Of a stretch of 64,000 nt of DNA, positions 1-14,000 are shown piece after piece (within the stretch, counting starts at the first letter, position 1; each line of letters begins with the position of its first letter). The notes beneath the pieces were generated by a model that searched no databases, was not told where the DNA came from, and saw only the letters and a list, made by a program, of their open reading frames with translations. A program made the position numbers and the translations under genes. This DNA comes from Mytilisepta virgata (lineage: Eukaryota; Mollusca; Bivalvia; Mytilida; Mytilidae). The stretch is from NCBI GenBank assembly GCA_028015205.1, contig CM051516.1, positions 29,440,593 to 29,504,592 of the forward strand. The letters are read 5' to 3'.

Positions 1-338
1 TGAAATTTTGTCAGTGTTACTGGAACCAGCTATGATGATAATTTAAAATCACACACTGACATTTTGTATGCATTTAGATAAGCATCGATTGATCCTCATT
101 TCCATGGAAAGTATTCGGCCCAGCCTCCTCAGGCAAGGTTTTTGGCTCAAATTTGTATGAACTTCACTTTTGCTGAAAGTAGGCAAGATATACATTTTCG
201 TCAACTGTTTATTTGAAAGTATACATTTTGTGTTTAGTAGATTGGGGATGCTTGTCAAACATTTTTCTGTGGTAATTGTATAGAATACATTAATTGTATT
301 TAATACATGTAATAGTTGTTACACATGCTTCATTGTAG

Positions 339-491
339 GTCTCACCTCACCTATTTACAGAACCCAATGAAATAGTGAAACATATGACAATTAGGAAAGA
401 AGAATTTCATAAACTAAAGTTTCCTAATATAGATAGTACAGACAAATCTGGAGAAAGCAAAACAGAATCAAAGAGTCAAACAAATAGATAG
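339..491 (+). CDS. Probable last coding exon of an unrecognised plus-strand gene
   Basis: A plausible acceptor (TTGTAG) at 333-338 is followed by an open frame in phase 0 that ends with TAG at 489-491. It encodes about 50 residues beginning VSPHLFTEPNEIVKHM and finishing with a hydrophilic S/T/K/Q-rich tail (ESKTESKSQTNR). Polyadenylation signals follow about 1 kb downstream, as expected for a 3'-terminal exon. The gene would converge on the CRYZL1-like gene. I do not recognise the protein. Sequence just upstream (about 85-215) could hold another exon, but no clean acceptor is visible. The alternative is a chance ORF. Confidence 0.4.
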   Translation, partial: VSPHLFTEPNEIVKHMTIRKEEFHKLKFPNIDSTDKSGESKTESKSQTNR

Positions 492-1560
492 TATTGTGTT
501 ATATAATTGTAATTTGTGCTGTGTATGGCATTTTTAAGTGCATTAGGATAATGTCCCTGATTAAACCTGTAAAACAAAATGGCTGTGTGGTCTCATATAA
601 TATTTTCATATAAAGATGATATGTAAGAGATTAAAAAAAAACTAACATGTATAGTTTTTAAGTAAGATTCTCAGGAATTTTTGTACAAAATTATTTTTCT
701 TGTACTATTATAATTGCTAATGATAAGGTGACCCTTATATCCCTTTGGTTATGTCTGTAAATTACGCTAATTCTTTACAAAGTAAAGTTGTCTGGTGACA
801 TAATTTTATCGATTGTTCTGTGAGCCTGAGCCAAATTTGGTTTAACACAGGACCATTCATGGTCGTCCTTTGATGCTACTCTTGCAAAAAAGAAAAATGC
901 ATTGCCAGTGTAAATGGTCCCAGCTTACTCAGTTACTATAGTCTGGCCACAGTGGTTCTTAGATAGAAATCATTTAGAATTTCACCTGATGGTTTTCAAC
1001 CAAGATTACTGCCACAAATAACTTAAATTTTTCTACTGGAAACTAGATTTGGACCAATTTGGCAGCAATGGAAGGAAAAGAACTTAAATTTTAAAAAAAA
1101 TGTAGAATTTGAATTAGAAAATATCTATAATTACATACACTATTTGAGATAACTTAAGTTTTTTGAGGGGGCACAAATGTGGCAGAATAGAGGAATGAAA
1201 ATGTTATGAAGTATGGTAGTGAAGTTGAAGTTCTGATATTGAAACTTACACCTCACATATTTTCTGGTTTGTTGAATTTGTAATATTTGTATACAAGAAA
1301 ATTCATATTCATATAATTACTCTACTATTTGTTAATTATTTCTTTTCCTTTTTGATGTTCTGAAAACTGTAGAATTCAGGTCTGTCTAAATTCAATGTTT
1401 GTTACATATACACGTACTGACACTTTGAATCTTTTGTATGCAAAAATAAACCACTTGATTTAAATAGAAATCCAATAAATGTCGATAAAAAATTGGAGTG
1501 AAGCATGAAAAGTACTGCTATAAAATTTGTTATTTGAATTTTACAAATAAAATTGATGTG
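492..1560 (+). other. Putative 3' UTR with three polyadenylation signals
   Basis: AT-rich non-coding sequence follows the stop at 489-491. AATAAA occurs at 1445-1450, 1474-1479 and 1546-1551, a cluster typical of a polyadenylation zone. No ORF or repeat was recognised. Assignment as UTR depends on the upstream exon being real. Confidence 0.35.
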
Positions 1561-2888
1561 ATACATGTAGCTTTATAAGTTCATTTACGGAGCAAACAAA
1601 CCATTATTGATTTTTATACAGGGCAAAAAAGTGATCTGAAATTGTGGGAATTTGTTTCTGAGTATCCACAATTATGTACATGTTTATATTTCTATTGTGT
1701 AGCAGTGTCAACATTATTGTTGTCATCATTGTCATCCAAATTTGTCTTATCTTCAAGTTCTCCTAAACCAAGGAATAAATTTCCATTAAACTAATATTCA
1801 ATAACTTACATCATTGTGCATCTCCCATATGATTATTATCAGAATGATTTTTGGGTTTCCATATCAGAACAATGGTCTTTACTGTGATAGAGACAAGTCC
1901 AATAGTCATAGATATAGTAATACATCTCTATGCGTAGGATTTGCACCTAAATTGTTATAACATCTTTTTCGTAATAATAAACTGTTCATTTGATTTACCT
2001 TGATTTTTGTGTTTGGGCCATTTTATCATGTTTTGTAATGGAAAAAAGTTATTATTAGGACTTGTATTCAATAAAATTCACTTAAGGTATCCTGACCATA
2101 ATAGATCATGATCGAAAATTGTATCTCTTTTTGACAGTGAATGGCTGAACCAAAAAATTTAAAGCAGGAGTTTTGTATATAAATTTACTATTAAAAGTTG
2201 AAACACATTTTGTTGCTTATATGCGGTCTGTAAAAATAAGTTAGTTATATTGGCATTTCTGAAGTTTGCCGATAATTACCGAGGTCATTTCAGTTGGTTG
2301 TATGGAACATCTGGGAACTTGTGAATAATCACGTGGTCATTTATGGTCCAGATACCTTAATATCAACATTTTCCTAACCATAGATTGATGGGAGTGGGTG
2401 ACACAAGTGTTCCATGGAATATTCAAACTTAAGTTTTGTCAAAAAGGAAATATTTAGTGTTTTTATTCTCTTTCTCCTCTATCTATGTACAATTTCAGAT
2501 AGGATGTACTCATATTTTATTAATCAATAAAATATATCTTTTGCAGTCTGATTTTATTATTCATGCCAGATACATGTATGTTATCTTTTGAGATCAAAAA
2601 TATCAATTGAGACATTTATGTTGAGATTGGAGAGACCAATATTGAAGTAATGATAAAAGTTTTTGACAAGTACTGAAATAGAGAAATTGAATCAGTAAAA
2701 AATTTCAGTATCAGGAGAGTAGTCTGATATTAGGTATTATTAGGTAGAAATGTCAAAAGGAAAATTCTTAAAAAATGATTACATATCCATAAAATTTGAG
2801 AGTTGATCAAATAAAACTGTATATACTTATTTATTGGGTATGAGGAGAATAGTAAGTTTATTTTCCCCGAGATACAAACTATTGCCAA
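1561..2888. other. Intergenic AT-rich stretch, nothing recognised
   Basis: No open frame with splice-site support, no RNA gene and no repeat with recognisable ends was found here. It lies between the 3' ends of two apparently convergent genes. Confidence 0.5.
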
Positions 2889-2968
2889 GGGGCAACAATT
2901 TGTTTGTTTGTTTAGTGGAGGGTTTTACACCATTTTCAGCACATTTGGCTATTTTGCAGCAGCCAGTT
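2889..2968 (-). repeat. 3' tail fragment of the tRNA-derived SINE seen at 44 kb
   Basis: The GTTTGTTTGTTTAGTGG start, the 'gggttttacaccattttcagcacatttggc' type sequence and the final GCCAGTTTTTA match the tail of the SINE at 43895-44158 in the same orientation. The tRNA-like head is missing. Confidence 0.6.
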
Positions 2969-3300
2969 TTTAGCTCACCTGGCCTGAAAGGCCATGTGAG
3001 CTATTGCCATCACTTTGTGTCCATTGTCCATTAACTTTTCAGATTTATATCTTCTTCCCCATAACCCCATGGCCAATTGAAACCAAACTTGGCTAACACT
3101 GTTCATTGGATTGTCCTCTAAAAGGTATATGTTTTTGGTTCTGATCCAAAATTCAACATGGCTGCCAGGGCCATTTATGCACTCTGATTGGTTGAAATTT
3201 AAAAAATTTTCTCTGAAACTACAAAAGCAATTGAATTGTTATATCTGCATGTGTAGTCACTATGAATAAAGAGTTTTACCACAAAACTTTTAAATAACCA
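2969..3300 (+). repeat. Family A hairpin-headed repeat, 5' part
   Basis: It begins with the foldback head AGCTCACCTGGCC/GGCCATGTGAGCT. The family-typical text follows ('CACTTTGTGTCC', 'CCAATTGAAACCAAACTTGGC', 'CAACATGGCTGCCAGGGCC'). The terminal hairpin of the family is not seen, so the 3' boundary is approximate. Other copies are at 17.6, 26.0, 41.1, 50.0, 51.4 (inverted) and 61.2 kb. Confidence 0.7.
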
Positions 3301-3630
3301 TGAAAATGAGGTAAAGGTGAAGTGATGAGTTCAAAGCTTACATGTACATTCCATAACCAACGTTTGACACAGAATGGTTCTGACCATATAAAATTACAGA
3401 GAGAGCTATAAATCACAAGTCTGTTACGTCAAAGGAATAATAACAACATCAGTGAACCATTAAAATGTTGCCAAAATTGGAATAAAAAGTGTCAACCTTA
3501 TATATATATATAGAACCTACAGAACATGGTTTATCTCAGGCATATACATGTATCTTGGTTTGCAACATTAAAATTACTTTATTGGGATTCTTTGTACATT
3601 TGTTTCATATATATGTTCCATTACGTATCA

Positions 3631-3636
3631 TTTATT
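3631..3636 (-). other. Polyadenylation signal of the CRYZL1-like gene
   Basis: TTTATT on the plus strand reads AATAAA on the minus strand, 21 bases after the TAA stop at 3658-3660. This implies a very short 3' UTR of roughly 40-60 nt. Confidence 0.55.
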
Positions 3637-3657
3637 GCACTATCATGAACTGTCCTG

Positions 3658-5060
3658 TTATGTATTGACAACAATTTTTCCTATTCTACTAGTATCCACT
3701 TCTGTTAAAACATTCACAGCCTCTTCTAAAGTTACTGATTTAGCTATCTTGGTCCTAAAAAAGAGTAAAATATTCACTACAGTTATATGGTTCATATTCA
3801 ATATTGATGTTTTGAAATTTTTAGGTAATAATTTTTGAAACTGTATTCGAGTTGACCTTACCAGGTTTTTGGTTAAACTGTTTACACCCGTTAAGTTTAT
3901 CTGAGTGTATTTTGTTTTGCAAAAAAAATTTACAAGAAGAACCTCACAGCAACTGAAAATGACATTCTAATTTTGACTACTAATTAATATTCTATTACAT
4001 GTACATCATCTACAGGAACTGCATTTAAAATTATTGCATTATTGTATTATAATGGATAATAAATTTACAATATTACTGTCAGAAAAGTGAAATACCATGA
4101 TATCCAAGTGATAAAAAATCTGATAATTCACTAATGAACAGAAGCAATGTTGCTACAATACAAAAATTTTCAACATTTTTTGGTATTTTCTCATGAAACT
4201 TCCCAATTTTCTATGTAATAAATAGAACTTTAACTAACCTTGAAGTTCAGATACAAAAATATCCTATAGTAATAATTTAATCGTGCACTAAAATGCATGA
4301 ATCGGAGGTTTTTATTTAGGTACTCAAATTTCTAGAAGAGTTATGCTCTAAATTTACATCTTTAACGGGAATAATTTTTGCATTTACTGCATTATCTCCC
4401 TTACGATGTCCATTTTTGAATTTTTGTTTCATTCTTTAGTCCAATTATTTAGTTTTCTGCTGGTGGCTTTTAGTAATTCAACAAACTTCATTTAAACAGA
4501 CAAGAAGCAGTATCTGAGAGACAACAAACTGTATCTTCCTTCATTACTGTTTGGAGCCACCCGATCACCAAACATTGCCAAATTAATTAGCAGATTTTTC
4601 GTTTGAGATTTCTGTTTTTAAGAGAAACCAGCTTAACATTCAAGAATTATCTTACCGTATTAACCCTCTTTCTAACTTGTGTATAACATCCTGCAGTATA
4701 TCTGTAGCACTATAAGGAAAAACATTACATTTGTAACCTCAGGCTAAATTCTTGTGTCAGATTGCACCAGAGGAAAAATCAAAACATAAACATGTGTTTC
4801 TTCAAAATAAAAAAAAGTCAATGGAATGCATTGTCACTGATAATTTCACATTTTAATGATACTGACACTTGTTAGTGAAATATCAAAAACATTTTTCTTT
4901 TATCTACAACTAAATATAAGAGTACAATGTACAAATATTGTAACCAAAGGATACGTTGGTATCGTCCATGTTGGGCATATGATAAGGTCCAAACATTCTC
5001 AAACAAAAAGCTGACACTAGCACCACGAAGAAATAACTGCTGACTGTCTGGTGGGTCAAG
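3658..5060 (-). CDS. CRYZL1: CRYZL1-like C-terminal exons (three)
   Basis: Exon 5060-4955 encodes LDPPDSQQLFLRGASVSFLF and ends phase 1 at donor GTATCC. Exon 4701-4656 encodes ILQDVIHKLERGLIR and ends phase 2. Exon 3754-3658 starts with one base that completes Arg and encodes TKIAKSVTLEEAVNVLTEV up to the TAA stop. The last segment aligns with human LYEAKVSMEAVQ...KKQVV at matching length, so no exon is missing here. This is the C-terminal part of the catalytic fold. Confidence 0.88.
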
Positions 5061-8000
5061 CTTAAAATAAATTACATGTCAGCTTCATACATTGTGTTTA
5101 TTGTATTGCACTATTAACATAATGTTGAAAGTTATAATATGAATTTCAAGAATTATTTTTACTTATTTTATAGACTGTGAATTTTCAAAAAGCCATGCAA
5201 GTATATATACAGAATTGACTTCAACACAATCTATTCATATTCACTTATGGTTACTGATAGATCAGCACGGTAAAGTTGAATTTTATTGGTGGAGATAGGC
5301 ATTTACAATAAAAGTTTTTTTTATCAGAACATGCTGTTTACTATTTTCTGTTCAACTGAACAACGTAATGCCGCCTCATAGTTAAATGTTGCACAGGTGA
5401 GTAACCAAAAGTTAACGATAGGGTGGCTAGTAAACAGGAATTGGTAAATACAGCAAGCCATTAATGGTAATCTTAACCGGGCGACAAATAAATTTAGTAT
5501 ACATGTTAAGTGACTTTGATTTTATGCCCATATATTTCTACATGACGACAAAACTGAAGTAACAGTTATCAGTTGGTCCAAAGATAATATGTTGCACTAA
5601 ATTTACTCCTGATAAAATTCAAACTACCTGTCACCTCGTACTTTGGATGGTCTCATTAATGTTGAAATACATGTCAGTGTCCCAGCTAGCATAAAATAGA
5701 GGGGCACAGCACCCTGCCCCTTCTTCAGTGCCCCCTCTGCCCTTCAAATCAAATTAACTAAAATGTGCAGTAAAATGCACCTCTTACATCAGATAAATAA
5801 TAATGAATGACTTTAAACTACATTTAATGAATGACATTAACTAAAGACACTATTGAAATGGCATTTAATGCTTCTTCTAAGGATATTTTAAAAAAAATGT
5901 GCCTTTTTCCACATCAAAAACAAGCTAAAGTGTCCCTTTTCCCAAAATTGTGCCCCTCTGTCCTTAAATCTCAGCTGGAACACTACATGTTATAATGACA
6001 GGCAATTGCATTTTCATACAAGTTACCACTGCAAGATAATCAAATCAGTGAAAAATTCTCCAGGTAAAACTATCTATGCTCAGATTTCTGCCCAAAACTA
6101 GAATCTGTAAAAATCAATATTCTGCTAATATTACTTGACACTGCTTTACCAAAAGAAAATTACCTGCAGATCACACTGTGATGTAATCCATTTTCCAGCC
6201 ATCCCTAGACAGGATATAACATCATGTTTGTGAAGAACTGGATATTTCCTTTTCACTTCAAACTCCTGTACATCTTCTTCCTGGGTAAACATCCTGACTA
6301 TACACAAAATGAAAATAATGTCCGAGATGATAATAGCTTTAATACAACTGTACCAGAACCATAACAATTGGGGACAACCATGCAGAATAAGTTTCCATTC
6401 TCCATAATATGGTGTTGGCGTGGCCAATGATGTGAGCACAACAATAGCCCTTTCCAGAAACTCATTTCCGGTATCATGATTCTGACTCTAAAATTATAAT
6501 TTGAAGCAAATTATTTCCCTTACTTCTGTTTCCGGCATACGAAACATTTCTTGCCTTAGTACATGTATGTAGCACAATATGGCCATATATTTGCTTAAAC
6601 AAAAAAATTCAAATCGGATTGCATAATGGCTGCCCCCATTAATCAAAGACTTTTCTAAATGACCCATGTGCTCTCTATAACATGATTGAGTTTTGGGATT
6701 AAGCCTTAAATTGTCTATCTTAGTAAATGGGTCAAAAGGGTTCTTCATTTTCTTCAGTTTACCTTTTTATTTTTCATCTGATTTTCATTGAGCAAGACGT
6801 ATGAGTGACAGCAAAACAGATTTTCCTTCATAACTGGTTGGACGGATGGATGAATTACTGTTAATCCAATGTCAGTGATTCAATGCATGTAAAGACAAGA
6901 GCATGTTTATATGATATAAATATGAACCATGCTTTGCTTTGCGGAAAATTTTAACGTGCTGGCTAAGTAAGTAAGAGTCTGCAGGAAGACATATAGATTC
7001 TCCTTCAGGTACGAGTTAGTTATGGAATTTCTCCACCCGAGATAGTTAAATTTTCGATTTTCAACATGCGAGCCTTTTAGCGAGCGTGTTAAAATATAAA
7101 ATTAAGCTATTGAGGGTGGAGAAATTCCATAACTCACGAATAAATTGAAGGAGAATCTGTTTCTCCTATGATTTTCGACAAAAACCTTAAGAAAATGTCG
7201 TTGCTATGTAGTTTGTTTACATAGACGTCATTTCGGGACTTCTCTAGTTTGTCGTTCCAATAACTGTAGAAAAAAGGGCAGAAAATTCCTCGTATAAGTT
7301 TAATCACCGGGAAGTGGTTAAAGATATTATGTATTTTATCCCACCGATTAAACACGTCAAGAATAGGAGAAATATTACCCCACCCTGACACATTATACTG
7401 AGTCAGCAGCAAGTACCAATTTTAATGTCTTTGGTTTAAGCGGAGGATTGAACCCACGGCCTTCTTCACTCAAGGCGAGAATGTTACCACGAAACCACTG
7501 GGTGGTTCATCACTGTTTGGACCTACCCATCTGCAAAATCCCTTTAAAAAAAGTAACTAAAGGATATGAAATCTGTCATTCTTTATTACAAACCAGAATT
7601 TGTAAATGTGCTACATTCAACTAACCTCCGTTATCAATAACGATATCCACACCAATGCCACCAGTTTCTTCCATCACACTACTAACCAATATGTTACTTC
7701 TGCTGCCGATATCAATTATTTGGGCTGTAAAATTATATTCCCACATTATTGTAAATAATACTTCCTTTTTGCTTGCTATAACAAATGTACATACTAACAG
7801 GGACTTCAATCATTAAAACATTGACAAGCACGAAGCTTTGAAATATTGTCAAATTTTCTGAATGTGCTCCAACAAGCCATGGTAAACCCAGTTTAATATA
7901 AAAAATGTTTCTGTTATAATTATTGGTTGAAATGTATATAATTTTGACTTTTTTTTGAGAAATTTCAACTGTTTTTTTTTTGTGAAGACATTTTAACTTT

Positions 8001-11000
8001 AATAGTGCTAAAAAATGTTTTGAGAAGGCACATAAAAATGGTCATTTAAGCAGAAACATAGGTATTTTTGTTCTTGGCCTACAAGTATGTAAAAAGAGCC
8101 TCATGACAAGTGATTGTCCAAAGTTCACGCATCAATGATAAAGGGAGACAATTTTATTTATAAATAAGATATATCTTACCAACTGGTGGATTTATTTTTT
8201 CAAGAAATGCATATTCTTCTTGATCACTGGCAGTAGCTATTACCTAAAAGAATTGAATAAAACCTGAAATATGAATTAGGGGTCACACTTCTCAGGTTCA
8301 ACTGTTTACTGAATAGTTCAATAATACCAATAATAAAATTTCAAGTTATGAATTGATCCAGAAAATTGAAATAATTGAAAGCTTATACATGTAATACAGT
8401 GATAACTACCAACAAAACAAGAACAGCTAAATTGACAACAAACTGGAATTTCCTTCATTACCGTGTGAAGCCAGCTGCCTTTCAGAAGAACATCGCTTAA
8501 CTTTTCCCCAAATGTTTTGTTGAAATACATCGTTAAAAACTTAAAATCTGAAATATATATAATTATCATTGCTTGTTTTGGTTTACATGAAACGAGTATA
8601 CCTATACTAACAACTTGATTTTGATGTTAAATTTTCTCAGAGGAATATTTCATGATACCTTGGCTCCCCACTGTGAAGCCAGCTGAATAACAACATAACC
8701 AAATGGAGTGGCTCCATCTATAACCAGTAAAGTGTCTCCTGAACAAACCCTCGCTTGATAAAACAATGCTGTATAGGCTTTCACACAATCTCCTATCCCT
8801 ACTGCAGCCTCTTCAAAACTTAATCTTTCTGGCTTTTTAACTGAAAATTAATGAGTTCCTTGTAATTTTAATCAACCATTTCTTCTTCATTCAAACATTT
8901 TTGTAGAAATAAATTTTGCTTTTTCCATTGAACATAATTAATTTGGTTTTCATTTATATCAAAACATCTCTTTACAGTATATTTTGTTAAGTTTATTTCA
9001 GGGCAATTGAAATTTTTATTAGCAAAAAAGGCTGGATTTACCAGTGAGAACCATAGGATTTAGCATAAAAACCAAAATCCTTATCAATAAAGATCAAATT
9101 GCAGCACAAGTTAGATTCTGAGCTAACAATATCAGTAATGATATTATCATTTGTAGAACTTAAGAATTATCTAGACCACTTGTCTACCAAGGACTCCATT
9201 AAAATAAGTCATTACAGATTTACCATCTACTCTTACCAACATCATATTCAGATAAACAACAAAACTCTCCACAGCCAGGATAGTAACTGTCTACTGGAAC
9301 AATACCTAAAAAAACAAAAAAGAAAATTATTATATTAGTGTTCAAGTTAGACAGGGGAGCAGCACCCTGCCAATTCTTCAAATACACCCTCTGCCATCTG
9401 CATTAAGTATAATATAATATACAGCAAAACACTTTTTAAAACAAATAACATATTGAATGAATTAAAAATGCATTAAAGGGTTAATAAAGACTGAAAGAAC
9501 TTTTAAAATGGCATAAGATAAATCAACATAATATTTCTTCAAAGTTGCCATGATCATGTTTGCCCTTTTCAGATCAGAAAATTTGTTAAAGTGTCCCTTA
9601 TTCTAACATTATGCCTCCCTACCCTTATATCGTAGCTGGTGCACTGTCTTTAATATTAAAACAACTGAATGAATAATATATCAATCATAATATGGGTTTA
9701 TATTCCAAATACATTACTGGACAAGTTTTGGTATTTTCCCTCTATATTAAGTATGATTTTAAATACATTAAAAAAAACACTTTTTAATACAAATAAATAA
9801 AACTGACTGAACTGAAAATGCATTCCTATTTGGCCAAATATATCATGACAAACAATGTGTCTGTCTCTATGATACTTACCTGCTACTGAATCAGCAACTT
9901 GTACTGTCTCTATGATACTTACCTACAACTGAATCACCAACTTGTACTGTCTCTATGATACTTACCTACAACTGAATCACCAACTTGAACTTTCTCTCTG
10001 ATACTTACCTACAACTGAATCACCAACTTGTACTGTCTCTCTGATACTTACCTACTACTGAATCACCAACTTGTACTGTCTCTCTGATACTTACCTACAA
10101 CTGAATCACCAACTTGTACTGTCTCTCTGATACTTACCTACTACTAAATCACCAACTTGTACTGTCTCTCTGATACTTACCTACAACTGAATCACCAACT
10201 TGTACTGTCTCTCTGATACTTACCTACAACTGAATTACCAACTTGTACTGTCTCGCAGATACTTACCTACTACTGAATCAGCAACTTGTACTGTCTCTCT
10301 GATACTTACCTACAACTGAATCACCAACTTGTACTGTCTCTCTGATACTTACCTACAACTGAATCACCAACTTGTACTGTCTCTCTGATACTTACCTACT
10401 ACTGAATCAGCAACTTGTATTGTCTCTCTGATACTTACCTACAACTGAATCACCAACTTGTACTGTCTCTCTGATACTTACCTACAACTGAATCACCAAC
10501 TTGTACTGTCTCTGTGATACTTACCTACTACTGAATCAGCAACTTGTACTGTCTCTGTGATACTTACCCACAACTGAATCACCAACTTGTACTGTCTCTC
10601 TGATACTTACCCACAACTGAATCACCAACTTGTACTGTCTCTGTGATACTTACCTACAACTGAATCACCAACTTGTGCTGTCTCTCTGATACTTACCTAC
10701 AACTGAATCACCAACTTGTACTGTCTCTGTGATACTTACCTACAACTGAATCACCAACTTGTACTGTCTCTGTCATACTTACCTACAACTGAATCACCAA
10801 TTTGTGCTGTCTCTCTGATACTTACCTACAACTGAATCACCAACTTGTATTGTCTCTGTGATACTTACCTACAACTGAATCACCAACTTGTACTGTCTCT
10901 GTCATACTTACCTACAACTGAATCACCAACTTGTGCTGTCTCTCTGATACTTACCTACAACTGAATCACCAACTTGTACTGTCTCTGTCATACTTACCTA

Positions 11001-14000
11001 CAACTGAATCACCAATTTGTGCTGTCTCTGTCATACTTACCTACAACTGAATCACCAACCTGTGCTGTCTCTGTCATACTTACCTACAACTGAATCACCA
11101 ATTTGTGCTGTCTCTGTCATACTTACCTACAACTGAATCACCAACTTGTACTGTCTCTCTGATACTTACCTACTACTGAATCACCAACTTGTACTGTCTC
11201 TCTGATACTTACCTACAACTGAATCACCAACTTGTACTGTCTCTGTCATACTTACCTATAACTGAATCATCAACTTCTGCTGTCTCTCTGATACTTACCT
11301 ACGACTGAATCACCAACTTGTACTGTCTCTGTCATACTTACCTACAACTGAATCACCAACTTGTATATTTGATACATCTTCACCAACTTCTACTTGTTCA
11401 GAAATTTCATGACCAACAATGTATCTGTCTTTATAATACTTACCTACTACTGAATCCCCAACTTGTACATTTGATACACCTTCACCAACTTCCACTACTT
11501 GTCCAGCTACGTCATGACCAACAATGTATCTGTCCCTAGGATTCTTCTTAAATAATTCTCCTAAGGCCTGAAAACAATGTCTTTAAGGTAAATATCTAGC
11601 CATTTCCTGTTTAGTCAATTTATTAAGGCCATGTAGTTTTAATTAACTGGTTTATGGATATTTTTTTTAAATACGGTCGGTCGGTCAAAAAATTTTTTTA
11701 AAAAAAAAGGGAAAATCATGTACAATGAAAACTGATTTTGAACAATCTTGGTTATATTGCCAAATATAACAAGGTTGCAAATGATCAGTTTAAGACTTTT
11801 TGACTGTTCATTTTGCTGTCTTAAGCTTTTTTCTACCATTTGTTTGGACTAATCACTTTGCAACAATTGCTGTTTTCACTCTGTATTCTATATTAATATG
11901 CATGTCAGATCAAATATACTATAATATTCAGCATGTACTTTATCAATTTTTAATGTTTCGATAGTACTTTTACATGTTGATACTTCAATATCAAATTGTT
12001 AAATCGCATGTTCCCTTTTTAAGGCATCCGACTCGTCAACTATGACAACATACATTTTCACTTAGAAAATGAGTGGATTCGATATCTTACGGAATCAAGA
12101 TATTCATACAAAACGAACTTAAAAGCCGCATGGATTCTATTAGGAAATTTGTTTCATAAAACTTCTTTCGGAAACTGACATCAACTTATGGCTATAAAAA
12201 GATTTTATTTTTGGATCATGTTTACAAGTATTTTATTGATGGATAATCTATTTTTAGACGAATTGGAATATAATTTTTTATGAAATTTTGATGCAAAAAG
12301 GATTTTAATTTATTTTTATTTTTTGGATGGCCGATTTCAGAGGGTCGGCAGTGATAAAAACCAAAACTTTCAGTTTTATTTTTTTTTCTTCAAATCGACA
12401 AAGGGAACAGATGGTTAACAAACCTCATGCATATGACTAGATTGTGTATCCTAGATGCTAAAATCAATCAACCATCAGAATCAATATTTCATACTTCTGC
12501 TAATTTTTTTACATGTAAGTAACATACCTTACAGTTTGAGCAGACCAAAGCACAAGACTTTATCTGTACAACTATTTCATATTTATCAGGAGTTGGTTTT
12601 TCTACCTAAAATCATAGATGTATGTAAAACATGAACTTAAAAGCTTTTAAAGAAATTAATAATTTAACAAATTACTCATTATATATACTAATATATGTAC
12701 ATTATCTGCTGCAAAAACTAAGATACTGCATTTGTTTTCATTACTTCTTTTCTTTTGAAAAGTTGTGTTTATAATGTTTGATTATAATTGGTTTACCAAA
12801 TTTTGTGTCCCGAACATATATACATATATATAGGATTATGATTATCCAGGAAAGCAATTCTTATGTTTGTATTGTAGCCATTGAAAGCATCAGAAATGAT
12901 GTTTAGAATTAAGGAAAAAACTACAAAACAGAACCCATCATATTTTTTATATATATATATATATATAAGTTTTTGTCTGCCAAATTATTTGATATCAAAC
13001 TCATAGTGTAAATTTTACCACCATCAAAATTCAAAACTACTGTAATTCCATATCAAAATTCCTGTTTGTAAAAGTAGTATAAATTTACAAAAGTGAACAG
13101 TCTGTTAATAAGACTGCATCCTGGTGATCAACCTACAAGTATTTTTATTAGTCAAATGTACCCACACAGGTAAATTTTTATTATTTTTTTTCGATATCAA
13201 AGATATATTCTATTTCTTATTTCATTATTATGCCATTTTCTTTCATTTTAGTCTTTTTCTTTCCAGTTTACTTTGCAATACCAATGACATTTTATACATA
13301 CATCTGTATCCAGCAAATACTTTGGTTGGCTTAAGGAACTAGTTACATACAAGGCCTTCATTGTCAATCTAGAAGAAAAAAACACATTTATGTTACTGGA
13401 TACGTGTATATGATCTGGCAATGAAGAAAATGTATTATCTTACATTTGTAATTAGTAATTATGTTTCACTTAGCATACTGGCCTATGAGATTGACTATAA
13501 TATTTAATTCACTGGTAATTAAATGATGACAATAACAAGATGAAGCTGGGGAAAAAATCAGTATTATTCAGAAATAGGATAAATCATATTTCATGTTACA
13601 TATCATTTACTGAATTTATGATAAATAATACATATTTTGATTTATTAGGCCATATTCTAAATATTTACCCATCTACAGTGGCGTTTTTAATTTGCTTATG
13701 TTGGTGTAATGCTCTTGCTTAGCATTGGAACTTATTGACCATTTTTGCATCTAAATTGAAGACATTTTTACAAACTGACCTACTGTCTGGACACCTCAGT
13801 TCATGGAATGGATTTTCAAAATTTTAATACCTTAGGGAATTAACATTATCTGGTTGGGAAGGGGAGGGGCTGTCATTCTGAAAGTGATTCCTGTATAAAT
13901 TTTTGATCACCCAAGTTGAAATGTATGCTAAATTTTTTATTCCCCTAATCACTCAGAAAAAAAATTCTGAGCTCCCCCCCCCCCTCCCACCACCACACTG

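Noticed and set aside
85..215. Possible penultimate exon of the upstream plus-strand gene (KYSAQPPQARFLAQICMNF)
   Set aside because: The frame is attractive, but an in-frame TAA precedes it and no clear acceptor is visible; too weak to annotate.
8318..8569. Extra or alternative CRYZL1 exon (GEKLSDVLLKGSWLHT)
   Set aside because: Part of it recurs at about 4500 as a DNA repeat, and the phases of neighbouring exons already join without it.
9871..11375. CRISPR-like regular repeat array
   Set aside because: Units are contiguous 43-bp tandem copies without unique spacers, in a eukaryotic intron; it is a minisatellite.
11310..11539. ORFs on both strands across the minisatellite edge
   Set aside because: The minus frame is the CRYZL1 exon running through its donor into the repeat; the plus frame is its shadow.
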